Assembly: GCF_900176655.1 (NCBI RefSeq)
Contig: NZ_LT838844.1
Location: 352,111 to 396,715 of the forward strand
Source of the DNA: Collinsella vaginalis
GTDB lineage: Bacteria; Actinomycetota; Coriobacteriia; Coriobacteriales; Coriobacteriaceae
Reading direction: 5' to 3'
Length of the DNA stretch: 44,605 bases
The position numbers and the translations under genes are program-made. The first letter of the stretch is position 1. Each line of letters begins with the position of its first letter. The notes below the pieces were generated by a model that saw nothing but the letters and a program-made list of their open reading frames with translations, had not been told where the DNA came from and did not search any database. Shown here piece by piece: positions 36,535-44,605 of the stretch.

Positions 36535-39210
36535 ATGCAAAAAGAATACTTGGCTTCGGCTGAGGACGTGCTCGAGGCTCAGGCTTCAAGCGCGGAGACG
36601 GGTCTTGCCGCCAACACCGCCGCCGAGCGGCTGGCGAGCTTCGGCCCCAACAAGCTCGAGGAGGAGGCGAAGACGCCGCTCTGGAAGCGCTTCTTCGAGC
36701 AGATGGCCGATCCGATGGTCATCATGCTGATCGTCGCCGCGGCCATCTCGGCCATCTCCGGTGCCGTTCAGGGCGAGGCCGACATCGCTGATGTCGTCAT
36801 CATCCTCTTCGTCGTCGTCATCAACTCCGTCCTTGGTGTTGTGCAGGAGGCGAAGAGCGAGGAGGCCCTCGAGGCCCTACAGGAGATGAGCGCCGCGCAG
36901 TCCAAGGTGATCCGCGACGGCAAGCTCGTTCACCTGCCCAGCTCCGAGCTCGTCCCGGGCGACGTCATCCTGCTCGAGGCCGGCGACTCCGTCCCGGCCG
37001 ACTGCCGCGTGCTCGAGTCCGCGAGCATGAAGATCGAGGAGGCGGCCCTCACGGGCGAGTCCGTGCCGGTTGAGAAGCACGCGGACGCCATCACACTCGC
37101 CGCCGACGCCGACGACGTCCCGCTCGGCGACCGTCGGAACATGGTCTACATGGGCTCCGTCGTGGTCTACGGCCGCGGCCGCGCCGTCGTGGTGGGCACG
37201 GGCATGCAGACCGAGATGGGCAAGATCGCCGACGCCCTCACCACCGCGAAGAAGGAGCTCACGCCGCTGCAGGTCAAGCTCGCTCAGCTCTCGCGCACCC
37301 TCACGGTCATGGTGATCGCCATCTGCGTCGTCATCTTCGCCGTCGACTTCCTGCGCCACGGCGGTGAGATGATCTCGAACCCGTCGATGCTGCTCGACAC
37401 CTTCATGGTCGCCGTCTCCCTCGCTGTGGCCGCCATCCCCGAGGGCCTCGTCGCCGTTGTGACCATCGTGCTCTCCATGGGCGTCACGAAGATGTCGCGG
37501 CGCCAGGCCATCATCCGCAAGCTGACCGCGGTGGAGACGCTCGGCTCCACGCAGATCATCTGCTCGGATAAGACGGGCACGCTGACGCAGAACAAGATGA
37601 CCGTCGTGAAGCACGTGCTGGCCGCACCCGAGGAGAAGTTCCTCGCCGGCATGGCGCTCGCCTCCGACGCCCAGTGGGACGAGGAGGCCGGTGAGGCCGT
37701 CGGCGAGCCCACCGAGTGCGCGCTGGTGAACGATGCGGCAAAGGCAGGCCTCACGGGGCTCACGGCCGAGCACCCGCGCGTGGGCGAGGCCCCGTTCGAC
37801 TCCGGCCGCAAGATGATGTCCGTTGTCGTCGAGACCCTTGACGGCGAGTATGAGCAGTTCACCAAGGGCGCCCCCGACGTGGTCATCGGGCTGTGCACCC
37901 AGGTGTACGAGAACGGTGCGATCGTGCCGATCACCGAGGAGCGCCGCGCCGAGATCCTCGCCGCGAACAAGGGTATGGCCGACGAGGCCCTGCGCGTGCT
38001 CGCGCTCGCGAGCCGCAACCATGCCGAGCTGCCGGGCGACTTCTCACCCGAGGCCCTCGAGCATGACCTCGTGTTCTGCGGCCTCTCCGGCATGATCGAC
38101 CCGGTCCGTCCCGAGGTCACGCAGGCCATCGTCGAGGCCCGCGAGGCCGGCATCCGGCCGGTCATGATCACGGGCGACCACATCGACACCGCCGTGGCCA
38201 TCGCCAAGGAGCTCGGCATCGTGACCGACGCGAGCCAGGCCATCACCGGCGCTGAGCTCGACCGCATCTCCGACGAGGCCTTCCACGAGCGCGTCACCGA
38301 GTACAGCGTGTACGCGCGCGTGCAGCCCGAGCACAAGACCCGCATCGTGGACGCCTGGAAGAGCCGCGGCAACATCGTGGCCATGACCGGCGACGGCGTG
38401 AACGACGCCCCGTCCATCAAGCGCGCCGACATCGGCGTCGGCATGGGCATCACCGGCACGGACGTCACCAAGAACGTGGCCGACATGGTGCTCGCCGACG
38501 ACAACTTCGCCACCATCATCAACGCGGTGGAGGAAGGGCGCCGGATCTACGACAACATCCGTAAGGTCATCCAGTTCCTGCTCTCCGCGAACCTCGCCGA
38601 GGTCTTCTCGGTGTTCGCCGCGACGCTCATCGGCTTCACGATCTTCCAGCCGGTCCAGCTGCTGTGGATCAACCTCATCACGGACAGCTTCCCGGCGCTC
38701 GCGCTCGGCATGGAGGAGGCCGAGGGCGACGTCATGAAGCGCAAGCCCCGCCGTGCCTCCGACGGCATGTTCGCCGACGGCATGGGCCTCGACTGCGTGG
38801 TCCAGGGCGTGATCATCACCCTGCTCGTGCTCGCGTCCTTCTTCGCGGGCGTCTACTTCGACCTCGGCCACATCGATATCGCCGAGATGATCGCCGGCAC
38901 CGCAGACGACGAGGGCGTCACGATGGCCTTCATCACGCTCTCCATGGTCGAGATCTTCCACTGCTTCAACATGCGCAGCCGTCGCGCGTCGCTGTTCAGC
39001 ATGAGGAAGCAGAACAAGTGGCTCTGGGGCGCGGCGATCCTCGCCTTTGTCCTGACCGTCGTCGTGGTGGAGTTCGATCCGCTGGCTCAGATGTTCGGCT
39101 TCATGCCGCTGCCGCCGGAGGCGCTCGCCACCGCGCTCGGCCTGGCCTTCCTGATCATCCCGCTGATGGAGGTCTACAAGGCGATCATGCGCGCCGTCGA
39201 GGCGAAGTGA
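36535..39210 (+). CDS. P-type (type II, Ca2+-like) cation-transporting ATPase
   Basis: This membrane ATPase couples ATP hydrolysis to cation export. It has 891 residues. It has an N-terminal cation-ATPase domain (LASFGPNKLEEE), then the TGES motif in EAALTGESVPVEKH. The phosphorylated aspartate is Asp345 in SDKTGTLTQNKM, with MITGDHIDTA and TGDGVNDAPSIKRADIGVGMG downstream. Membrane segment 4 reads VAAIPEGLVAVV, the PEGL form found in Ca2+ pumps, and segment 6 has NLITDSFPALALG. Ca2+ is therefore the most likely ion, though Mn2+ is possible. AGGAGGGG precedes the ATG. The leader carries dyad array 2. Confidence 0.93.
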   Translation: MQKEYLASAEDVLEAQASSAETGLAANTAAERLASFGPNKLEEEAKTPLWKRFFEQMADPMVIMLIVAAAISAISGAVQGEADIADVVIILFVVVINSVLGVVQEAKSEEALEALQEMSAAQSKVIRDGKLVHLPSSELVPGDVILLEAGDSVPADCRVLESASMKIEEAALTGESVPVEKHADAITLAADADDVPLGDRRNMVYMGSVVVYGRGRAVVVGTGMQTEMGKIADALTTAKKELTPLQVKLAQLSRTLTVMVIAICVVIFAVDFLRHGGEMISNPSMLLDTFMVAVSLAVAAIPEGLVAVVTIVLSMGVTKMSRRQAIIRKLTAVETLGSTQIICSDKTGTLTQNKMTVVKHVLAAPEEKFLAGMALASDAQWDEEAGEAVGEPTECALVNDAAKAGLTGLTAEHPRVGEAPFDSGRKMMSVVVETLDGEYEQFTKGAPDVVIGLCTQVYENGAIVPITEERRAEILAANKGMADEALRVLALASRNHAELPGDFSPEALEHDLVFCGLSGMIDPVRPEVTQAIVEAREAGIRPVMITGDHIDTAVAIAKELGIVTDASQAITGAELDRISDEAFHERVTEYSVYARVQPEHKTRIVDAWKSRGNIVAMTGDGVNDAPSIKRADIGVGMGITGTDVTKNVADMVLADDNFATIINAVEEGRRIYDNIRKVIQFLLSANLAEVFSVFAATLIGFTIFQPVQLLWINLITDSFPALALGMEEAEGDVMKRKPRRASDGMFADGMGLDCVVQGVIITLLVLASFFAGVYFDLGHIDIAEMIAGTADDEGVTMAFITLSMVEIFHCFNMRSRRASLFSMRKQNKWLWGAAILAFVLTVVVVEFDPLAQMFGFMPLPPEALATALGLAFLIIPLMEVYKAIMRAVEAK

Positions 39211-39279
39211 CGCCGATGATCTCCTGATGGCTGGCGCGCTTAGCCGACCGGTTGCGGGATCACGTTCTGATTGATGCAC

Positions 39280-39328
39280 GGCCCTCCACCTCCCCATCCG
39301 CATGGGTGGGGAGGTGGAGGGCCTTTTT
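39280..39328 (+). terminator. Intrinsic terminator after the P-type ATPase
   Basis: GGCCCTCCACCTCCCCA (39280-39296) pairs perfectly over 17 bp with 39307-39323, and TTTTT follows directly. Confidence 0.95.
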
Positions 39329-39469
39329 ATCTCGATGCGCGGCGTCTGCGGCCTGCGCGCATCGACGTTTCTGGCGGTGCGCCTCGTGCGCCGCGGTTGC
39401 CAAGGTGCGTCCCCGCACTTGCCGCGGTATACTGACGCCGTTCATCGGGGCAAAGGGGAATGAGGCTGC

Positions 39470-40648
39470 GTGGGCAAAGGCAAGGGCGGCAAGGGATCAC
39501 GGTCAGCGCGGCGGCATCGGACGTCGGCTGCGGACGCCACCGCGTTTGAGCTTCCCGCGATCGGCCTCATGAGCGACCTCCCTGCCTTCAGCGATCTGCG
39601 AGTTGACGATACCCAGACTGCGGCCTTCACGGATTTCCGCTCCCAGTTCGATCAGGCGTCAGGCGGGCAAGCCGCGTCGCATCTGCAGATTGGCGGTGTG
39701 ATCAGACTCGACCGGGGCTTCCCGCTCGTCGCCACCCCTGACGTCACGCTCCGCTCCGAGCATGCGGTCGCATTCGCCAAACGCGGCGCCGATGAGGAGC
39801 CCCTGCTCCCCGCCATCGGCGATATCGTTGCCGTGCGGGTTGACCCCGGCCATGACAAAGGCGTGATCGAGGCGGTGCTGCCCCGTCGCACCGCGTTCGA
39901 GCGGTGGCGCGGCAAGAGCCGCGGCGAGTGCCAAGTGCTTGCCGCCAACGTCGACGTCATCCTCATCGTGCAGCCTCTCGGCTCCTCGCGCGACTCCGAA
40001 TCACTCGTGCGCGACCGCATCGCCCGGTCGCTTGTGCTGGTGAATGACTGCGGGGCTGTGCCGGTGGTGGTCTTCACGAAAGCGGATCGCAGCGACCCCG
40101 CCGCACGGGATCGCGCGATTCGCGACGCATGCGCCCTTGCGGGGGAGGGGGTTCGGGTCATCGTAACCTCGTCGCGGGATGGCCTCGGCTTGGACGAGGT
40201 GCGCGCCTGCGTGCCCGCGGGGGCCTGCGGCATGATCCTCGGTGAGAGCGGGGCGGGGAAATCGACCCTGCTGAACGCCCTGCTCGGCCACGATGCGCTC
40301 GCAACAGGCGCGGTGCGCGAGCGCGATGACATGGGACGGCACACCACGGTCGCGCGCGTCATGTGCAAGCTCCCGGGACCCCACGGTGTCATCGCCGATG
40401 CACCGGGCCTCAGGAGCCTTCCCTTGGTGGGGCACGAGCTCGGCCTCGCCCGGACCTTCCCCGATGTGGCGCGCGCGTCGCGGGGATGCCGTTTCAGCGA
40501 TTGCACGCACACGCACGAGCCGGGTTGCGCGGTCAGGGGCGCGGTCGACGCCGGCGAGATCGATGCGGTGCGCGTCGAGGCCTTCCTCGCGCTCGCCCGC
40601 GAGATGCGCGTCAGCGCCCAGAGCCTCGATCCCGATGTGAGGCTGTAG
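39470..40648 (+). CDS. rsgA: Ribosome small-subunit-dependent GTPase RsgA
   Basis: This cytosolic GTPase checks and releases maturing 30S subunits. It has 392 residues from the GTG start, which has GAGG 4 nt upstream. The circularly permuted GTPase order is visible: FTKAD (G4) comes before the P-loop GESGAGKSTLLNAL (about 257-270), then DAPGLRSL (G3). An N-terminal OB-fold domain holds DIVAVRVD. The zinc domain is at the C-terminus, with CRFSDCTHTHEPGCAV. A basic, low-complexity N-terminal extension (GKGKGGKGSRSARRHR) precedes it and may contact rRNA. A terminator lies 40 nt beyond the stop. Confidence 0.94.
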   Translation: MGKGKGGKGSRSARRHRTSAADATAFELPAIGLMSDLPAFSDLRVDDTQTAAFTDFRSQFDQASGGQAASHLQIGGVIRLDRGFPLVATPDVTLRSEHAVAFAKRGADEEPLLPAIGDIVAVRVDPGHDKGVIEAVLPRRTAFERWRGKSRGECQVLAANVDVILIVQPLGSSRDSESLVRDRIARSLVLVNDCGAVPVVVFTKADRSDPAARDRAIRDACALAGEGVRVIVTSSRDGLGLDEVRACVPAGACGMILGESGAGKSTLLNALLGHDALATGAVRERDDMGRHTTVARVMCKLPGPHGVIADAPGLRSLPLVGHELGLARTFPDVARASRGCRFSDCTHTHEPGCAVRGAVDAGEIDAVRVEAFLALAREMRVSAQSLDPDVRL

Positions 40649-40688
40649 ATACAACCTCTGACCTGCGGTGTATCTTTAGGTTGCGTGA

Positions 40689-40716
40689 ACCCCTCGCAAG
40701 GAGGGGTCTTTTTATT
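40689..40716 (+). terminator. Intrinsic terminator after rsgA
   Basis: ACCCCTC and GGAGGGGT form a short stem around GCAA, followed by CTTTTTATTT. Just upstream, AGATACA and TGTATCT (about 40647-40675) form another inverted pair. Confidence 0.9.
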
Positions 40717-40888
40717 TGCCAATCACCCCGCTGGAAACTTGGATGAGCTTCCCGTCGATCTTACGCGAGCGTCAGCTTGTGGGGAGGCGCCTGTAAGGTC
40801 GTGGGATTTGGTCCGGGACCTTTAGTCCTCCCGTCGCCTCGAGCCGTAAGAATGTGCTCATGGGCGGCGGATCGGAGGGAGGGGTCGT

Positions 40889-41587
40889 GTGAGACGGAGG
40901 ACCAGACTCATCGTGAGTGCGGTGTCCGGTGTGGTGGCGGTCTTGGTTGCGCTCGGATACGGGTCGATGGTTCGCACGGAGGCCGTGCGTGAGCGCGAGC
41001 AGGCGCTGGAGCGCTTTGGCGGCGATCTGGTGCAGGTGTGCACCGCGATACGCGATATCGAGCCGGGTGAGGTCATCGACGAGGCGAACACCACGGTGAT
41101 GGACTGGGTCGCGGGTTTGGCGCCGTTGGATGCGGAGACCGACTTATCCGCCGTTGCCGGGAAGGTCGCCACCTCCCGTATCCCCAAGCGGGCCGTGTTG
41201 TGCCCGTTGTACTTCGAGGCCCGTGAGAGCGCGGTGGAGGTGCCCGCGGGGACGGTGGCCGTATCGATTCCCAGCGACGAGGAGCACGCCGTGGGCGGTG
41301 CGGTCGGTCGCGGTGAGGCGGTCGACGTCTACGTGTCCCGCGACGGCGTGGCGGATCGCCTGTGCGCGGCGACGGTGGTGGACACGAGCTCCCTTTCCTC
41401 GAACGGGGCCGCGCTCACCTGGGTGACGCTGAGCGTCCGGCCCGAGCACGTGCAGGAACTGCTCATCGCGATGGCGCAGGCGCCGCTCTCGCTCGTGGTT
41501 CCCGGTGATCGAGGCTCTGATGTGCAGGAGACGGCGCGCGGGGACGCGGCGGGCGCGGAACCATCCACATCGAGGGGTGAACACTGA
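40889..41587 (+). CDS. cpaB: SAF-domain Flp pilus assembly protein, CpaB/RcpC-like
   Basis: This membrane-anchored pilus assembly component has 232 residues. An N-terminal transmembrane segment (LIVSAVSGVVAVLVALGYG) precedes a SAF domain with IRDIEPGEVIDEANTTVMDW and SRIPKRAVLCPLYFE, the pattern of CpaB/RcpC. A second half, TVAVSIPSDEEHAVGGAVGRGEAVDVYV, matches the RcpC C-terminal domain. The GTG start has GGAGGGAGGGG upstream. Its stop codon overlaps the ATG of the next gene (TGATG), so it is co-translated with the CpaE-like ATPase. Confidence 0.85.
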   Translation: MRRRTRLIVSAVSGVVAVLVALGYGSMVRTEAVREREQALERFGGDLVQVCTAIRDIEPGEVIDEANTTVMDWVAGLAPLDAETDLSAVAGKVATSRIPKRAVLCPLYFEARESAVEVPAGTVAVSIPSDEEHAVGGAVGRGEAVDVYVSRDGVADRLCAATVVDTSSLSSNGAALTWVTLSVRPEHVQELLIAMAQAPLSLVVPGDRGSDVQETARGDAAGAEPSTSRGEH

Positions 41588-43101
41588 TGGCGGCATTATG
41601 GCTCACCTGCTGCGGGGGTGCCGATTTCGGACAGCTCACCCGCGAGGTCAACTCCCGGGCGAGCGGGGCCCAGCTGCTCCGATTCAATAGCGTGGGGCAG
41701 CTCGCCCTCCTGGCTGCGGATCTGCCTCATGAGGTCGCGGGCGCGGCGGTGTCGGCGCGGGGGACCGCTTCGGCTGAGTTCGAGGTGGCCCTGGGTGACC
41801 TCGCTCGAAGCGGCCGCGCCCCGCAGATCCTCGTCTTGGTGGATCGACTTGAACCGGGTTTGATAGCCCGCATGTTCTACGCGGGGGCGACGGAGGTCAT
41901 CGCGGCGGAGGATGCCGTCGTTGAAGATGGTGGGAAGGTGCGGGTCGCGCGTGTGGAGGGGGCTTCACAAGCGGCGGTCCCCAAAGCGGCCTCCGCCAGC
42001 GATGGCCGTGGGCAAAACGGGGGGCACCGGGATGGCGCTGCGACCCCTCGCCCAGCCTCACGTGAGGCCAACCTTGGCAAGCCGGCGGGTGCAGTCAGCG
42101 CAGATAAGGGAGGATCGGGGGGAGGGGATGTGGAGGCATCCATCTCGGCGCCGTCTGCCGGCCCCCGGTCTGATGAGCCCGTTCGCCCGGAAGTCGATGA
42201 GCGGGTTTCCGAGCCTCTTTCGCCCCCGCGGCGGAGACCGCAGCCTTCTGCTGCGGCAGGCAGCCCCTCGGCCCCGGTGATCGCCGCGATCTCCGGCCGG
42301 GGCGGTGTCGGCAAGACCACCTTGGTGACGGCGATGGCGTGCTGCGCCTCCCAACTCGGCCTCCGCACGGCCGTGCTCGACCTGGATCTCATGTTCGGCG
42401 ACGCGTACGGTTTCCTCGGTGTCGACGAGCCGCAGGATCTCATGAGGATTGACCGAGTGGGTCAGCAGGACCTGGCGGATGAGGACATCGAGGCGACGGC
42501 GATGCGCGTCGCCCCCGGTCTGACGCTGTGGGGCCCGATCGAGCGCCCTGAATGCGCTGAGATGATGGGGGTGCCAGTGGAACGGCTCATCGCCGTGCTG
42601 AGGACCCTGTCAGATCTGATCCTGATCGACACCTCGGTGTTCTGGGGCGATGCCGTCGCGGCGGCGGTTGCCGCCTGCGATCGCTGCCTCATCGTGGGGG
42701 CGTCCGGCCCCGCATCATGCCCGTCCTCATCCCGGGCGGCCGATCTTGCCGGGCGCCTGGGGCTGCCGCGCACCAAGATGGTCAGTGTGCTCAACCGTTT
42801 CGGCGCGGTTGGCCGCGGTGAGGAGTTCGCGCTCAGGTTCGAGATGGCGATGTCGCTCAAGAACCGGGTCCGCATCGCGGACGGAGGCCCTGAGGTGGCG
42901 GAGCTCTCCTCATGCGGGCATATGGCTGATCTCGTCTTGGGCGGCGGCGAATTCGCGCGTGGCGTGCGGACGTTCACGACGGAGACCTTGCGCGAGCTCG
43001 GATGCGCGGTCCAGGGTCGCGGTGACGTGGCCCCACGGGAGCCCGCGGCAAAGCGTCGGCTGAGGCTCCCGTGGGGCCGACAGGGAGGTGGCGGGCAATG
43101 A
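41587..43101 (+). CDS. cpaE: CpaE/TadZ-like pilus localisation ATPase
   Basis: This 504-residue member of the MinD/ParA ATPase superfamily positions Tad pili. An N-terminal receiver-like region (about 1-115) is followed by a long Ala/Pro/Gly-rich linker (about 120-228). The ATPase has a deviant Walker A, SGRGGVGKTT (about 233-242), LDLDLMFGDAYGFLG, and LILIDTSVFWGD in place of the Walker B region. Unlike most MinD proteins there is no obvious C-terminal membrane helix; the tail is basic (KRRLRLPWGRQ). The ATG of the next gene overlaps its stop codon (ATGA). Confidence 0.88.
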   Translation: MAALWLTCCGGADFGQLTREVNSRASGAQLLRFNSVGQLALLAADLPHEVAGAAVSARGTASAEFEVALGDLARSGRAPQILVLVDRLEPGLIARMFYAGATEVIAAEDAVVEDGGKVRVARVEGASQAAVPKAASASDGRGQNGGHRDGAATPRPASREANLGKPAGAVSADKGGSGGGDVEASISAPSAGPRSDEPVRPEVDERVSEPLSPPRRRPQPSAAAGSPSAPVIAAISGRGGVGKTTLVTAMACCASQLGLRTAVLDLDLMFGDAYGFLGVDEPQDLMRIDRVGQQDLADEDIEATAMRVAPGLTLWGPIERPECAEMMGVPVERLIAVLRTLSDLILIDTSVFWGDAVAAAVAACDRCLIVGASGPASCPSSSRAADLAGRLGLPRTKMVSVLNRFGAVGRGEEFALRFEMAMSLKNRVRIADGGPEVAELSSCGHMADLVLGGGEFARGVRTFTTETLRELGCAVQGRGDVAPREPAAKRRLRLPWGRQGGGGQ

Positions 43102-44420
43102 GCGTCGCGGAGCGCGTACGGGCTGCCGGAGTGCGCGGCGAGCGCGCCGGCCAGCGGAGGGTCCGGGCGGTCAAAGCCGAGGCGAAGCGCGCCATGCTCG
43201 AGCGCGTGGGATTCGCCGAGGTCGCGCAGATCGCCGCGGCGGCGAGTGCGGATCGGGCCCGCGAGGAGCTCAGGCCTGCGGTCCTCGCCGTGCTGAACAC
43301 CGGTGGGGCGCGGGACCTCTCACGGTTTGAGCGCGACACCCTGGCGGCGGAGATCCTCGATGACGTGGTTGGCCTGGGGCCCCTACAGCGGCTCCTTGAG
43401 GACGACTCCGTGACCGAGGTCATGGTCAACGGCACCGGTACCTCGTTTTTCGAGCGCGCGGGCACGCTCATCCCACTCGAGGGCCTCTTCGAGACGGACG
43501 AGCAGATCAGGATCATCATCGACCGGATCATCTCCCCGCTCGGGCGCCGGATCGACGAGTGCAGCCCGCTGGTGAACGCCCGGCTGCCGAGTGGGTTTCG
43601 CGTGAACGCCGTGATCCCGCCCATCGCGCTGGACGGGCCGCTGCTCACCATCAGGAAGTTCTCGGATCGCATCGGGACGCTGGACCAGCTCGTCTCCGCA
43701 GGTTCGCTGCCCGCATGGTACGCCCAGCTGCTCTCCTGGACGGTGCGGCTCCGGTGGGACCTCGCGGTCGCCGGGGGAACGGGTTCGGGGAAGACGACGC
43801 TCCTGAACGCGCTTTCCTGCGAGATCCCAACTGGCGAGCGCATCGTGACGATCGAGGACTCCGCCGAGCTCAAGTTTGCGCGCCATCCCCATGTGGTGCG
43901 GCTCGAGGCCCGCGAGGCGTCCATCGAGGGAGAGGGCGCGGTGAGCATCCGTGATCTGGTGGCCAACGCCTTGCGCATGCGGCCCGATCGGATCGTGGTG
44001 GGCGAGGTGCGCGGCCCTGAGTGCATCGACATGCTCCAGGCAATGAACACCGGGCACGATGGTTCGCTGACCACGCTGCACGCGGGCACGGCCGAGGAGG
44101 CGGTGGTGCGTCTCACGCTGCTGGCACGGTACGGCATCGATCTGCCCGGTCCGCTCATCGAGGAGCAGATCGCGATGGCGCTCGACGGGATCGTGATGTC
44201 GGTGCGCCGGCCGGATGGGCGGCGATTCGTCGCCGGTCTCGCCGGGGTGTCGCGCGCTCGCGACGGAGGCGTTCGGCTCACCGATCATGTCGTGTTCGAT
44301 GCCGCGACGGCGAGTTGGTCGCTTGCTGCCGAGCCGGTGTTCATTGCCGAGGCCGTGCGCACCGGGGCGCTCGATGGAGAGGAGGTCACGCGATGGAGGC
44401 GGTCGTGCCCGGCGGAATAG
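43098..44420 (+). CDS. tadA: Tad/Flp pilus secretion ATPase (CpaF/TadA)
   Basis: This hexameric secretion ATPase powers assembly of Flp pili and has 440 residues. It starts with a basic helical N-terminal region, then GLGPLQRLLEDDSVTEVMVNG, typical of CpaF. The Walker A is GGTGSGKTTLLNAL (about 224-237), the Asp box TIEDSAELKF, the Walker B RIVVGEVRGPE and the His box GSLTTLHAGTAEEA. The start overlaps the previous stop (ATGA), so translation is coupled. The next gene starts inside it at 44393. Confidence 0.95.
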   Translation: MSVAERVRAAGVRGERAGQRRVRAVKAEAKRAMLERVGFAEVAQIAAAASADRAREELRPAVLAVLNTGGARDLSRFERDTLAAEILDDVVGLGPLQRLLEDDSVTEVMVNGTGTSFFERAGTLIPLEGLFETDEQIRIIIDRIISPLGRRIDECSPLVNARLPSGFRVNAVIPPIALDGPLLTIRKFSDRIGTLDQLVSAGSLPAWYAQLLSWTVRLRWDLAVAGGTGSGKTTLLNALSCEIPTGERIVTIEDSAELKFARHPHVVRLEAREASIEGEGAVSIRDLVANALRMRPDRIVVGEVRGPECIDMLQAMNTGHDGSLTTLHAGTAEEAVVRLTLLARYGIDLPGPLIEEQIAMALDGIVMSVRRPDGRRFVAGLAGVSRARDGGVRLTDHVVFDAATASWSLAAEPVFIAEAVRTGALDGEEVTRWRRSCPAE

Positions 44421-44605
44421 GGTTGCTGGTGGCGTTGGGGGTGGCCGGGATTCTGCCCGTTGACAGCCAAGAACGGAAACCTCGCTCCGGCGGTTCATGG
44501 CAGCGGACGGCATTCGCTGCTTTGGCCAGGGTTGGCCAGGCGCTCTGCGCGCATGCGGGAATCCGTCCAGATGGCCCGCGGATCACCTGGCTTCGTGATG
44601 AGCTC
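44393..44605 (+). CDS. Start of next Tad-locus gene, TadB-like position, partial
   Basis: An open frame begins at ATG 44393, inside the CpaF gene, with GAGAGGAGG 5 nt upstream, and runs off the window end (71 codons seen). The N-terminus is hydrophobic (GGIGLLVALGVAGILPV), followed by a basic/Ala-rich part. In Tad operons the gene after CpaF is normally TadB, an inner-membrane platform protein, so that is the inferred identity. Too little is present to confirm it by motif. Confidence 0.6.
   Translation, partial: MEAVVPGGIGLLVALGVAGILPVDSQERKPRSGGSWQRTAFAALARVGQALCAHAGIRPDGPRITWLRDEL

Overview
The window is high-GC DNA from an actinobacterium of the class Coriobacteriia, most likely a Collinsella or close relative. 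This is inferred from GC-rich codon use, several PTS and 6-phospho-glycosidase cassettes, LPXTG-anchored surface proteins, a Tad/Flp pilus locus and an absence of aerobic metabolism genes. It was not tested by a database search. Position 1 looks like a contig end, because the first 15 bases match the Nextera transposon end with one mismatch.

Layout. 76-3810: nucleoside/nucleobase salvage, with a BMP-type lipoprotein and DeoD phosphorylase on the minus strand and a divergent UraA permease. 4501-9718: PcrA-type helicase, a BrnQ amino-acid carrier and an RpiR-type regulator. 10280-18337: a beta-glucoside PTS region with an unknown protein, a BglG/LicT antiterminator behind a RAT-like leader, EIIBC, a GH1 6-phospho-beta-glucosidase, a VOC protein, a HAD phosphatase, EIIA-Glc and HPr. 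The EIIBC has no IIA domain, so the stand-alone EIIA is a plausible partner. 18840-21739: an LPXTG surface protein broken by two in-frame stops and one frameshift. 22035-27552: mannose-6-phosphate isomerase, then a GntR regulator divergent from a GH1/EIIC/EIIB/EIIA cellobiose-type operon. 27979-39210: a wall-anchored C69 peptidase, family II pyrophosphatase, NhaA antiporter, a membrane-tethered XRE regulator, pyruvate kinase and a P-type cation ATPase. 39470-44605: RsgA, then a Tad/Flp pilus operon (CpaB, CpaE/TadZ, CpaF/TadA, start of the next gene) that runs off the right end.

The most unusual content is intergenic. There are three separate families of ordered non-coding repeats. (1) An 18-bp motif, best copies TGCTGACAGGTCACAATT and TGCTGACAGTGCAGGATT, is arranged + - + - with about 26-nt and about 10-nt gaps (period about 72 bp) upstream of both uraA and the P-type ATPase. 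(2) A roughly 160-bp element occurs twice, at 9862 and 13454, with three 27-bp subunits in identical 75/61-bp geometry. (3) A roughly 63-bp element with complementary ends occurs five times in two clusters, at 3874-4195 and 17722-17956, and some of its internal stem changes are compensatory. Further structures are a 112-bp tandem duplication at 7056-7279, a 33/34-bp tandem repeat at 10047, and a 193-bp foldback element with 25-bp terminal inverted repeats at 32901-33093 enclosing two interlocked inverted repeats. No tRNA, rRNA, CRISPR array, transposase or prophage gene was recognised.
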